Assembly (NCBI GenBank): GCA_038503075.1
Contig: JBCAML010000001.1
Span: forward strand, 2,170,001 to 2,234,000
Direction: 5' to 3'
DNA from: Gyromitra esculenta
Lineage: Eukaryota; Ascomycota; Pezizomycetes; Pezizales; Discinaceae
Length of the DNA stretch: 64,000 bases
Of the stretch, positions 13,162 to 24,967 are shown piece by piece (the first letter of the stretch is position 1; the number at the start of each line of letters is the position of its first letter). The notes beneath the pieces are model-generated. The model had not been told where the DNA came from. It made no database searches and worked only from the letters and a program-made list of their open reading frames with translations. The translations under genes and the position numbers were made by a program.

Positions 13162-13552
13162 CATGTACAGCCGTGTAAGAGAAATCTTGACACCCCAGTG
13201 GCTGTCTCGCTAGTTAGGTGGGGTGTCAAGACTTTTCTTACATGACTGTACTCGGGTGCAAGGGAAAGTCTGACGACAGGTGGCGGTGCAGTTCTTCTCT
13301 TGATGGACTCAAGCTCATTTGAATCTCATATTTTTTCCAATTAGCTCAGTTTGACGTTTAATAAATTGCACTCTTGATCTATTAGGCATTTTTATCAGGC
13401 CTCTCGGGGAGCCGTGGAGGGGAAGAAAAATCGAAACCTCTCACTTGCACCACCGCCACCTGTCATCAAACTTCCCCTCACACCCGAGTACATGTAACCA
13501 TAACCAGAGACGTAAAATCCACATAAATATTTTTCTTACACGACTGTACATG
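13162..13552. mobile_element. MITE-like element with nested inverted repeats
   Basis: The terminal inverted repeats are 13162-13185 and 13529-13552 (24 bp, 22 matches, beginning CATGTACAG). Inside lie two further inverted pairs: 13165-13197 with 13219-13251 (33 bp, 29 matches, containing CTTGACACCCCA), and 13248-13288 with 13451-13491 (41 bp, 36 matches, containing GACAGGTGGCGGTG). All differences within the three pairs are transitions. There is no coding capacity, so any transposition would depend on an enzyme encoded elsewhere. No clear target-site duplication was established. Confidence 0.75.
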
Positions 13553-13899
13553 TAGTTCTCAACGCTACTACGCACACGTATATACGCATATATTCTTCGA
13601 GCCATTTCTCGTGGTTGAAAGTACGCTCCATTGCGCCGCGCTTATCTCTTAAAACACTCTCTTTTGATTTCGTGAAACTTTCCTTTTATATGCTCATAAC
13701 TCTCTACAGTTATTTTGACTAGCTACAACGTTCTACAGGCACAACATACACATCAGGACCCGATATGAAAAGAATATGATCGTCCATGTTAAGAGGTAGC
13801 ACATGTTTTAAGCAGCAAAAGGGTCCCCTAGAATAAGAGAATGCGGATTTCGGATCACCGCGATGAGATTCAGCGCATATATAGTTAATAAACCTCAAA

Positions 13900-14025
13900 G
13901 TACAAGCTTAAGCGTATGAACGGTGAAGTTGGAACGGCTAGGGTACCGAAAAATGGTTTTTCGTAACTTAATCGTTGTGACTGAACATCCTGGCCGTTCC
14001 AACTTCACCCCCCATACGCTTGTAC
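13900..14025. repeat. foldback inverted repeat, ~40-bp arms
   Basis: The arms are about 13900-13942 and 13989-14025. Shared blocks are GTACAAGC, GCGTATG and GGTGAAGTTGGAACGGC, with a 6-base length difference between arms. The loop of about 46 bases is AT-rich. No coding content was found. Confidence 0.75.
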
Positions 14026-14271
14026 ACCAGTGCATGTATGTCTATTATCCACCTAATCCAAGTCTAGGCGAAACTCAAAAGGGCCACCACTCCAGCCTAT
14101 TAATATTACAGGTACTCACAATTAGCCTCTTGCCTTCTGTGGATATACCGCTAATAAAAATAATTTATTCTGGATCAATTTTTTGCTACAATTGAGTACA
14201 CATAGTATTCCCTAGGACGGAGGGAATCTTTTCGAGATTCACTCATTTTATTTCGAAGAAGTCAAGGGCAA

Positions 14272-15863
14272 ATGCCCTCCGTGTCTACCCCACAACTTTG
14301 CGAGAATTACAGCCCACACCATACAATGACCAAACATACCCCTCAAAACTATTCTTCGGAATATTCTGGGACTAGAGAACTGCCGCCCGCCGCCGCATAC
14401 GCTGAGAAAAACGAAATATCCTCGCCACAAGGGCTTCCACCCGTCGTCTTGACTGTTACGCTACCGTATCACAAAGAAAGTGCAGGTACATACAAATTGC
14501 AGGAACAGAAGGCTTAGGAAACGAAATGGCAGGCCGTTGTTTTGGGTTCTTAGCCACAAAACGCGGTCAGTGCACGCATCCTCGGTACGTACAGATACCT
14601 GCTAGAGAAAATCCAGGGTCCAGGTCTAAGTTCAGACCAACGTGGTGTTCGCATGAGGGTCTGGGGGGAATAATGACAAAAAATTCCGTTATCCACAATA
14701 ACCTAACCATCGAGGCAGGATTTTTAGCCTGATCCTCAAACGTCAAAAAAAAAAAAGTACAATACCGTACCTGTGTGATCCAAGTATCTTGGCGCTCGGA
14801 ACCGGTTTAGACGAAGAAGTAAAGCTTGGACCATCGCCTGGTGAGGGGTCACCCCCCACACCGTCCCTACCAGGGTTTTGAGGCGATAGAAAATCAATAT
14901 TATGGAATTTGGGGGGTTTCGATGTGTCCGCCCCCAGCCTTTACGTCAGGACCCTAAAGATACCTAAAATAGGCCGAAATATGTATAGATGCTCGTCTCC
15001 TCAGTGCTTCCAGTTATCACCAATAGGTTCGGACTTTAAATCCTTTGTAAAAATCCGCGTGGTATTCAAACACACCGCACGCTATCTCTTGCTAGATCAC
15101 TTTTAGTTGGTTGTGGCGATGCTATTTTGCGCATGTGAGCAAAAATCAGTCGATTATAAGAACCCCCTACCAATAGTCGCCTCGGAAGCCGTTTAAGAGC
15201 CTCTTCCAACTAAAAGTAGTTTATTTTCTTCCCTTCTTTCCCTCTTTCCTCCCGTCCTGGACCCGTACATGTTAGAAGGGCCTATTGCCTTTTTAAACAG
15301 CGTTCAAATCCTCAGTGTTGGCATAAAACTTCGAAGCATGCACTCTGCCACAACTACTTTGAACGCTTGCACGTCTATCAATCCCAAGCGTCACCAGTTC
15401 AATCACAAGAGATCACCCGCCAGTCCTCCCAAGCTGGATATGATAAGACTTGGTCTCGGATAACCTTGTCCGCCAACCACCACGTGGTGCTACCCAGTGC
15501 TGATTGGCCATCGGCCTAGCGATGGTGCAAGAAACGCCGAAGCCATCACCACTCTAGCAATGAACTCCGAGACTCACCGACGAACAAGTCCTCAAGGCTC
15601 AAGCACCGGGATCCGTGTCAAGAAAAACTTCAGTCTCGGAAGACCCACAGCGAACCAGGGCACGAGAGCCGTGTAATGTACCCGCAACTGGTAAATCAGC
15701 CCACTTAGAAAATCTATACCTATACCTCACCAAGAGCGTATACTTTGTAGACCAAAGCTGCCTCGAAGTTTTTGAAAGTTTTATTGCCACGAAGTATGTG
15801 CGGGGAAATACTTGGGAATTAGACGTCAACGACACCCCCCTTCCCGGAATAGCCATTATTTAA
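14272..15863 (+). pseudogene. possible gene relic or unresolved multi-exon gene
   Basis: A run of plus-strand frames here looks more protein-like than the flanks, but they do not join convincingly. 14526-14732 contains RCFGFLATKRGQCTHP followed by WCSH, reminiscent of the small Cys/His motif (CxG..KGxxC...CxH) found ahead of some fungal T5orf172-type domains; that likeness is loose. 15615-15863 contains a hydrophobic, ordered segment (LENLYLYLTKSVYFVDQS, FESFIATKYVRGNTWELDV) ending in a stop. The upstream frame of the latter meets a TGA near 15562 with no ATG. It could be a degenerated gene, a gene with introns I failed to place, or chance. Confidence 0.22.
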
Positions 15864-16135
15864 TAATATCCCCAAGGTTCGGCTTTACTTGTAAATTATG
15901 TAGCGAAACCATCTTTCAGAAAAAGACTAAACATCAAGGAATCTGCATTGAAATACACAACAACAAAAACTATGCGAAAACTCAATTGATAACCAACCCA
16001 ACCCCAGCCCCAACCCCCAACCTATGCATAACCAGAGATAATAAACCGAGACAAAAGTACAACCGACAGCATGCTTGTTACCATGCACGAATATTGGTTG
16101 CGTCAGTGAAAAGGAATATCATCCGAAAAAAATGA

Positions 16136-16665
16136 CCACCTTTACCAGAACAAAATAACATGTTTTCCACCTTTTTTCTTACCTTCCCCACGGATACCGG
16201 AAACAAATTGAATAAAAAAAAAATGCATGCATGCTAGATGAAAAATAAACATAGATGCTGCTGGATGATGAAAGTGGAGAGGGGGGAGAACCTGACGCAG
16301 TATGCAAAAAAATATGCAATCAATAAAACGCGAAAAATTAAGCAATAGAAACGAACACCTACGGAAACCCCCCTCCCCGATGAATTTGCGAAGAAAAACA
16401 AAAGATAAAAATCCATCCGAACTCCCAAACTAACGAATAAGAAACCAAAAAGAAATTTAAATATGATACAACGGCAAAAAGAATAAAAATGGGGGGGAAT
16501 AATAAACCCGCTTCATGCCAAAATTCAAGGAAAAAAGAAAATAGAAAAAGGTCATGCATTCATTATCCTCGTCAGTCACTCAACCGATGACAATATTATG
16601 CAATTTACTCATCATCAGAGACGACCGAAAGAAACAACCCTTCCCCAGTCGTAGTGAATAAACAA
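16136..16665. other. 3' flank of the LRR gene
   Basis: Strongly A-rich on the plus strand, so T-rich downstream of the minus-strand LRR gene. It holds only shadow frames, and nothing else is supported. Confidence 0.5.
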
Positions 16666-19017
16666 CTAGCCAGGCTTCTTGCCCTGGGTAGGACCAGTAT
16701 TCATCGCTCCTGGTGCAGATGGTGACGTCTTCCTTGATGTCGCCAATGACATCCCTTCCTCACTCAAAACACTCAACCAGCCACTCCCAACCTCACTTTT
16801 TAGTGCCTCGACTTTACGCCTGTATTCATCCCCTCTAAGCTCCCAATCCACATTCTCCCTCGGAGACGAAGATGCGTGTTGCGGAGGAGACGATTCGGCA
16901 CCAGAAGACGATTCTTCCGGGTGGTGAGGAATATCTTGGGGTGCTGTTGGTGTCTTTGAGGAAACTATCGATATATTTCGTGAGAGAGGAGATTTGGTTG
17001 GTGTAAGCTTGTCGCTACTATCTTCGCGACCAAGCTCAACTATCCTCCTCCTCCCAGTCTTCTTCTTCGCCCTAGCCACCTCGCCAGTATTCACCATCTT
17101 GATCGATTTTTCGCTCTCTTGTTTCTCTTTCTTCTTGGGGTCGATCGGGGCAACGGTGTTCACCACAACGTTCTGTGACTGTGGCACCCTCACAACTGGG
17201 ACATTAGGCAACTCTGCAACTCTCTCCACCAAACTCCGTTTCTCAACCATGCCCGGCCCCTGGGAATCTATTGAGATATCATCCGTATAACCTGGTGTAC
17301 TCCTGAAGAGGTTGAAAATCATGACTCGGTAAGAGGAGTGAGTTTTCGTGAAAGGGTTCGCTGCAATCCAAATCTCTGCAATGTTTGGCGCACCCGTTAA
17401 CCGAGCTAGCTCAGTGGGGTCAGCGAGCTTATTTTCCCGCAAATCCAGGCGTTCCAATGACAACAGCCGTTCTATGCCCGCAATCGACGCTAGACGGTTG
17501 CCACGAAGGTTTAGCGCCGTTATTGCGGGGAGGGGGTTTCGCGTTAACGAGTGAAGTGAGTCGATCATATTATTGGAAAGATTTAAAGCACGTAGGTTCG
17601 AAAGTGTAGATAAGGATTCCGGGATAGACGTGAAAAGATTAGAGGAAAGGTCAAGTGATGAGAGAGAGTTTGCCAACGGGATCAAGGCAGCTGAGGAGAT
17701 GGATGTCAGGCTGTTGTCCGCCAATGATAAATGCCTCAAAAATCTCCACTTCGTTGCCAGGAAATTCGCCGTCAGGCTAGGACTGTTGGAAGACCCGGGA
17801 AGAACTGTAGATGTGGAGGAAGACTGGCTACCATCAGACGCCGATCTTCGCATCCGATGCGAGCGATGATGAGTATTCGCGGTTGGACTGTTCCTGGAAC
17901 TTGCAGGCCTTGTTGGCGAGCTACTGCGTGGTCGAGTTTTCGAGCTCGATCGTGAGGAATCGGAGGGGTCCCTCGACATTGGGTGGTAGTGAGTTGTAGG
18001 AGCGCTTCCGCCAATTTGTTCTGGCTGAGATGTAGGTGAAGGTGGTGTTGATAGTCGTGTGTCCATCAATAATCCAGGAGTCGACGCGGGGTACGAGCTT
18101 ATCGGTGAGGATTGCGACTTAGCGGACCTCCGTCTCCTACATTCCACGTCGTCCAGAACGATAGCAATGATCAGCTCAGCAGGATCTTCGATCCCGCCTC
18201 TTTTCACCGTCAAACTTCGTAATCTCTCGGCTAGTTGATCCCATCCAAAGAACTGCCGTATATCGATGTCGCAGATTTCTAGAACACTGACATTCTTGAA
18301 TGCCAATAGTGGCACAGCTGTATCAAAAGGAAATTCTTCGAAACCTTCAATCAGTTGTGATTTCCTATCCGGGGCCAATCTAAGAGATGGGATCTTGGTA
18401 AACGATGAATAAAGGTATTTTAGATCTGCTTCGAGCGCTGCCCTTTGCCTCATGCTTTTGATCTCTGCCGAAGCTCCGAGCCCAAAAGAGGACCACAGAG
18501 AGGACATTCCAGTCATGACACTCTTGACACTGGAAACGGAATGGATGGACAAGCTATCAGAGGAGCGATTCCTCCGCTTAGACTGAGTTGAGGAATCTCT
18601 AAGGAATGAGACATAGCTCGGTAGACTTTCAGCGTGAATATTCTCTAGGCGAACGCCCATATTTCCAACTTGAATGCCGAGTTCATCGAAACAGGCCAAG
18701 AGATAATAGAGATGGTGAGGTGTAAGAGAAAGTTTTGCGGGCTTGACATGCTGCGAGGTGAAGGATAGGGATGGTAGAGAAAATGCTGCAGCTAAAGTAC
18801 TGGACGTAGAGCTCGAGGACGTTGGGGGATGCTGTGGTGATGACGGAGTACTTCCCGCCCCAGACAGGGAGGGCGCAGTATCTCGGCGGCGAGGACGCCT
18901 TTGAAGTTGTAAAGCATTTGCCAAAGCCTTCTCGTGTGTCCGCACGAAGTGAGCAAGATGCTTAACGAACTGTTGGCCGTCTTCGGAGTTCATCAGTTCG
19001 GATACATGCGGGTTCAT
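16666..19017 (-). CDS. leucine-rich-repeat protein, function unknown
   Basis: This is a single uninterrupted frame of 783 residues. The N-terminal ~280 residues hold an ordered region (LTPHHLYYLLACFDELGI; GFEEFPFDTAVPLLAFKNVSVLEIC). A long Ser/Pro/Arg-rich low-complexity linker follows at about 295-415, then five to six leucine-rich repeats at about 424-560 (LRHLSLADNSLTSI, LSSLDLSSNLFTSI, LRALNLSNNMIDSL, ITALNLRGNRLASI, LERLDLRENKL) with a capping segment IWIAANPF. The C-terminal tail is basic, then Ser/Pro-rich, and probably disordered. The repeat spacing resembles SDS22-like LRRs, suggesting a scaffold or phosphatase-regulator type role, but this is inference. The ATG at 19017 (MNPHVSELMNSEDGQQ) is the first in frame. 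The plus-strand purine run at 19790-19930 is its pyrimidine-rich upstream flank. Confidence 0.85.
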   Translation of the reverse strand: MNPHVSELMNSEDGQQFVKHLAHFVRTHEKALANALQLQRRPRRRDTAPSLSGAGSTPSSPQHPPTSSSSTSSTLAAAFSLPSLSFTSQHVKPAKLSLTPHHLYYLLACFDELGIQVGNMGVRLENIHAESLPSYVSFLRDSSTQSKRRNRSSDSLSIHSVSSVKSVMTGMSSLWSSFGLGASAEIKSMRQRAALEADLKYLYSSFTKIPSLRLAPDRKSQLIEGFEEFPFDTAVPLLAFKNVSVLEICDIDIRQFFGWDQLAERLRSLTVKRGGIEDPAELIIAIVLDDVECRRRRSAKSQSSPISSYPASTPGLLMDTRLSTPPSPTSQPEQIGGSAPTTHYHPMSRDPSDSSRSSSKTRPRSSSPTRPASSRNSPTANTHHRSHRMRRSASDGSQSSSTSTVLPGSSNSPSLTANFLATKWRFLRHLSLADNSLTSISSAALIPLANSLSSLDLSSNLFTSIPESLSTLSNLRALNLSNNMIDSLHSLTRNPLPAITALNLRGNRLASIAGIERLLSLERLDLRENKLADPTELARLTGAPNIAEIWIAANPFTKTHSSYRVMIFNLFRSTPGYTDDISIDSQGPGMVEKRSLVERVAELPNVPVVRVPQSQNVVVNTVAPIDPKKKEKQESEKSIKMVNTGEVARAKKKTGRRRIVELGREDSSDKLTPTKSPLSRNISIVSSKTPTAPQDIPHHPEESSSGAESSPPQHASSSPRENVDWELRGDEYRRKVEALKSEVGSGWLSVLSEEGMSLATSRKTSPSAPGAMNTGPTQGKKPG

Positions 19018-22000
19018 GGGGAAACTCCTTTGGTTGATATTATTTCCGAGGTAGGATAAGACAGAGCAATGATAGAGGCGGGACTAGGAGCCTTATCAAG
19101 TATTGTGCTCGTAGTCCAGCGGGATCGACTAGGTGGACTAGGCGGACTAGGTAAATGGAGGTGAGGATTGGTTCGGCAGACGGGGCGGCCTATTACGAGA
19201 GCAACTTTGAGATGGAGACGAAAATGTTAGTGAGACGATCGCCTCCATATGTATGGAGTGGAGGAAGGTCGAGACAAGGTGGTAGTGGCAGGTTTTGTGG
19301 GGTTGGGGGTGTCATGGAAGTAAAAAAAGAAGAGTCCAGTGTGAGGAGGCTGCGGATTTGCTACGTTTATGTACTTACACTTTCCAAGAGCCGATCCGAT
19401 AACAACCAACAAGGGAAAAAATAGAAAAAATAACAGGAAGGAAATAGAAACTATTGACGAGCCCAGGCCGTCAGACCTCCGAAAGGAAAGTAAAAAACCG
19501 ACGAGATGCAAATTAAAGGGTTCGGGTTCGGGAACGGGAGTTAGCCGTTGCTTGTTCGTGAAAGTCGTTACCAAGCGCGACTAGGTACCGTATCCTTTAC
19601 TCTTTCCTCACGTCGTCGCCTCGTTCCAACTAGGAGCACTTCCCTCGTCTCGAGAAAAACGTCACACAAAGATCAAGGTCAAAATCCCGATCACCGCTGC
19701 AGTAGCCCTGGTGTTTATGCCAGAGGGGTTTAGATGAGATATTTCTATCTCGACAAGACGAAGAGGGAGCGGGGTAGGGATAGTGAGTGGTCCGTGGGAG
19801 TTGAGGAACAGAAAGGGAGAATGAAGAGGGTGAGGGAAGAAAAGGAGGCGGAAAGGAAAAAGGAACACCTTCTCTCCAAGGAGCCGGGGGGTGGTGACGG
19901 TGGGAGGAGGAGGAGGAGGGGGGGGGAAGTGCACGAGGGGAGCGAGAAGATGTTATGGGGAGTTGAGGCCCTCTAGTCTTGATAGCGTTGAAAGGGGGAG
20001 AGCCTGGCAGAGTGCGTGCGACATGTGCACATGAGTGGATGTTTTATGTGCGAGTCTGTATGCATGGTACGGAGGCTTCGTAAAAGTTCTCTGGACCACC
20101 AACGCGGCTCTTTAGTGGTCCAGAGCCTGGCCTCCACTTTCTGTGTTTTCAAGGCTTTCTACCATGTTAGTTTCTCTAGTCCTGCATAACAGAGCACTCC
20201 ACTGCCGTATGGGATACCAAATGCCTTAAAATCCGAGTACCTATTTACCTACTCAAGAGAAAAAAAGGGTGCAGATAACTGGAAAAAGAGACCTGTTCAA
20301 AAGACTCGGAGGTCTTGTACAAATACACAGCATGCGTAGCCTCCAACCAATCCACGGCGAGCGCTAGGAAAATGAAGTAAGTGCTAGGAAAAAGCAAAGA
20401 AAGGGAGGCGGAAAAAAAAGAAACATGCCGCTATCGTCCTTTAGCTCTGCCCCTCTTTCACACCAAAGAACACTCGAGCTCAAACGCTGGACCGAGATTG
20501 GGAAACAGAAGAGCCCAGCAAGCGAGCAACCGGCATCAGAAGCGAAATAACGAAAAGTAGGAACGCAAGATACCCGTAGCTTCTGTCGATTTCCAGTACT
20601 CGTATAAAGCAGCCGAACCTTCCAATAACCCCCAGTCGAGTCTAACTCCCTAGTGTGCATACATTATTATATCGTGCGTCTCGCGTTTTCCAATGAAGAT
20701 ATCGAAATATTAGACTCTTGCCGTAAGCGACTAGCTCCTTGCCCCAAGCGGTAACAGCATTGCGCAGTGTGAGTTCACCCTTAGCAAAGGGTCCTGTTTC
20801 TCGTGATCCTGGTCCTTCGGCACGCTGCACGTCCTCATGCCAAGTCGGGACTGCACAAGACCCCCTGCCGCCCTTCTTCGTTGACCTATCGCTTTACTCG
20901 AGCCAAGCTTTCTATCCAACCCCTTCCAACACTGATAGATATCTCTATCTACACCTGGTGGGGTGGTTTATCTTCCGTTGACTGTCGAGTACCTATCCTT
21001 TACTAGGCTTTCGATATCGAATGTATGAGATGCCCTATGTGGCGTATACCTCGCGTGGACCAACCCAGCGAGAGAAAGAAAAAAAAAGCAAATAAGCAAG
21101 GTATCTGCACTTTCCAAGGATGGAGAACGATATCCTGTGCTCCAAACATCAGGCGGAGTGATTCTGGGAAAATCTATCACGCCGTGTTCCCGAGTGTTCT
21201 TATTCTCCCATCGCTTGACGTCTCACGTAACCAATCACATCGTTAAAGCCACCACCTATCACGAAAGAGGCCACCAGAGGGTGGAGCGCTAGTCACTCAT
21301 GCGCTTTCAGCGGTAAGCGCGATGTGCATACGAAAGTCTGGGCTGACGCACGCGTGCATCAGCTCTTCACAGCATGTCGCTATGTAAGACACCAGAAGTC
21401 ATCCGCGTACGCTAGTTAGCATGAAACACCATCAATTGGACATCCACCAGTCTTCTACCCAGTAACTCATGACGACTAAACACATTTGTTTATCAAACAG
21501 AAGAGAAGGGTGTGTGATACATGTATCGTGTCATCTCAAGAAGAAAAATGCCCCATTCCCTCCTACTGTCACCTACCACCATCTCGAAAAGCTTATACCA
21601 GCTCTGCTCAAGTAAATCAGGTGTGAGGATGCACCCCATACTTCCAATCTTCCTATCAAAAATAACATTCACAATCCTACTGTTTAACGATCTAGGATAT
21701 CCATGCGCATTGGTTAATAACCGACGTCACCGATCCGTTGATCGAGCCACATCTGCAATGCCAACGCGGGTCACTGCGTCTCAACATCGTGACATGTACG
21801 TACAGCTCAGCGAAACAGAATCAGTCAGCACCTCAGTTATATGCCTCCACCCAAAAATAATTGGCATCATAACTGGCTGAGATTATAACTGTGAAAACCG
21901 ATCTGAAACCCCTACCGGGCCAATGCGAAGACATCTACCCGGGTATAGGAGTTAGCGATCAGACTTCACAAGTTATCACTCGCAATCCCACACACCCGGA

Positions 22001-23715
22001 GATCCGAGATCGAACACCACTTGGAGGCGATTTATATTAAGGAGCTAATGTTTTTACCGGCTCGTCATTAAGCATTTATAACGGGACCTGTCTTCCGATA
22101 TTTCTCAGTCTTTCTCGGCTGTGACTGGTGTTTCCTGCGAAAACTTAACATCGGAGTTTTATGCGGAATTTGAAAATAGGACACATAAGGTTGAGCCGAT
22201 CGTAAAGTTAAGATATTCCCGAAACGTGGCACGAACCAATCGATAGGATTGCAAACACGTGCGTAGAACCTTATACTTACTGTAACTTTAGTTCGCTTCG
22301 CGGTATGCATTCGCGGTAGTTGAATTCGGTGTAGATGGCCTGAGGGACTTTAACATACTTTGCGAGGGCTCGCCGAATGTACCCTACAACACGCGCTATA
22401 CTCGCCAGAGAAATAAAGGAAGGCTCAAGTACCCGCTGGTATCACTAATTGATTAATTATATCTACCATCGATCGATTTCGGAAAATTCACTGAGTTTCG
22501 ATATTCGTGTCTAGACCCGAGAGCAGTACCCGTCTATGGAAATTTTTTGAAGTAGCTCACACTGAACCCCCCATCATAACTTACGTTTTCCGAGGACGTC
22601 GCTATTACAATCTCGTGTCAGTAAGGATACCATTTTGAATGATTCGCAATTATCCTTTCATTTTCCCGGATACGCCAAAAATATCTCTTAATCGATGGAT
22701 AGATGTGCCAGAATTTAACAATTGAGCACATCTCTAAAGCGTTTTGCCACCCCTGAATTTTATGCAGAAAATGCATCGCCATACATTCATTCTCGTTTCG
22801 AATCGACTGTTGTTGATGCCACTGGTGATATTGTCTTCGTGAAATACCATGATAGTGTTTTAGCCACATATTGAATCTTGGGTGCCTTTGTTTTCTATAT
22901 ATCAATAACTAATCTTAGAATCAATAGAAGGTGAGGTTATAGTTGTGTTTTGCGAGTATTCCATGAGTGTTTTGCGCATGCTCTCTCGGATATTACAAGG
23001 CACTCCCGTGTTATAATTAGTACAATTGCGTCCAATAAGTCCCTGCGGTTTTCGAAGTACCACAACACAACAAATGGTGTCAGGCCACTCCCTCGAAAAA
23101 AGTAAAAAAATACACCTTGCTTTAAAAACACAGTAGAGAAGATATCCCCATCATACTATTGAGTTTTTGTTGCTGCACAAGAAGGGGATATTATAATAGC
23201 TTGTTTTAGTTGAATTCCATGTTGTTTCATCGCGTTGTAGTGCCTCAAAAACCGCAAGGTCTTGTTGGACGCAACTGTACATATAGTATAGTCTAGAACT
23301 ACGAGGCGAGGTAATTCGTAGCCTAGAAGTAGTATGAGTCAGACTGACCACGAGATGGTGCACCTCGAGATTCATCCAAGTACACGTAGTTATAGACAGA
23401 AGTTCTAGATTTGGTCGCGATTGCCCCTCGTACCTGCTGCTTATACCCATAATCACTATTAGTCTTCATATTATATCCTTGTATTCTATTTATCCTCCTC
23501 CTGTGGTGAGAAGGCGAAGATATGAGAAATTAACTGGTAAAGTAGTTATGTTAATAATCGCTCCACTAGGCTTCTCGAAGCATCTAGGAGCACCCGAGTT
23601 AATTATTTTTCTCCGCCTTGGAGTTTCTGACGTACTAGGCTGTACTATGTATTATAAATGCTCTCCTCTATTTGTTTAAGAGTGATTCCTACTATTATCT
23701 TCTTCTTGGATCTTA

Positions 23716-23995
23716 TACCGCAGGTTTTGGAGAGAACCGCCCGGGCTGATGTAAAGATCCTGGCAGGAGAGGCACAGTGAACCTAACCAATTTAAGGGGG
23801 GGTTGGGGGGTTTTGGATGGATGCTAGGGTTACAACAGTACTTAGAGAGCGGCAAACAGTTCCGAGCGTTGTTGGATACGCCGAGAATGTAGGGTAGAGT
23901 ATGGTTCTCGAGGTGAATCAAATCATAAGATACTTACGCCACTTCTACTAGGGTCTTTACATCCACCCGGGCGGTTTTCTCCAAAACCTGCGGTA
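23716..23995. mobile_element. foldback/MITE-like element, 45-bp arms
   Basis: The arms 23716-23760 and 23951-23995 match at 41 of 45 positions in reverse complement (TACCGCAGGTTTTGGAG at the outer ends, AACCGCCCGGG inside). They enclose 190 bases with no coding content. Three of four mismatches are transitions. No target-site duplication was identified. Confidence 0.8.
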
Positions 23996-24967
23996 CGTAT
24001 ATCTTAGTGCTGTAGAGCATGCTGTTAGGCAATCGACACTATGACATTGCTATTATCTACGATGATACTATGCGTGATAATAACTCATAATAACGAGCTA
24101 TAACAAAGCCAAAAGTAACATGTACATGTGGTAACTTGATGTGCCTAGCGATTGTCTATAGCACATATACAGCACCGGGAAGGGGGGTGAAATTGGTACG
24201 ATATTCGTACATCATTTTCATGAATGCGGGAGTAAATCGGTAGTGCTACAGAGTCCTCAGAGGTAATACGGTAGTCATCCTGACTTATTCCTACACTTTC
24301 TAATAATACGGTACCAAAAACACCCCACTTTCCAGTACTATACTATGCCCCCGGAAAAGTCAGCTGGCGATCTTATTGAAGCGTGGTCTGAAATCTCTCC
24401 GGAATTTTGGATTGACAATGTTAGTGCGACGCGGAACCTGAATCTGATCAATTTTCTAATAGCGAACTGAAACTACCATCATTGAAAAGTTTAACTCAAA
24501 AACAGAGCCAGATGCCCTCGCACTACTCGCACTTACATGTACGTCTTCGTGCTGGGTCCATAGTCTTACAGACTCGGGCCCATCCAAAACCACCAAAAAA
24601 AGAAGGTATATGTATGTACATGTAGTAGCACATACATAATGAAAAGTTCTAGCTATAGGGTTCAGTGTGTGAAACTACCAGTTAGCCGAGTAATATATCT
24701 CGTCGAAATCTCAATAAACACATGCATTAGCACAATAGTTGTGCTAGGCCACATTTCACTCCTCTTTTGTTTTTGCTTTTTTTGTGAATTGTGAATTGTG
24801 GGAGTGATAGGTTTGTGCAACCTATATCATACTTCATCTGGTATTAAGCTCTACCGCCGGAGCAAATGAATCATTTAGCACATTGCCCATACGAAGGAAT
24901 CGAGTTAATATATTAATTAGTGGATTTAGGGTGTATGCCTGTTGGAAAATGACCACTGATCCCATTT

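Noticed and set aside
19227..19574. 115-codon minus-strand frame upstream of the LRR gene
   Set aside because: Low-complexity Phe/Leu/Ser translation of the pyrimidine-rich promoter flank.
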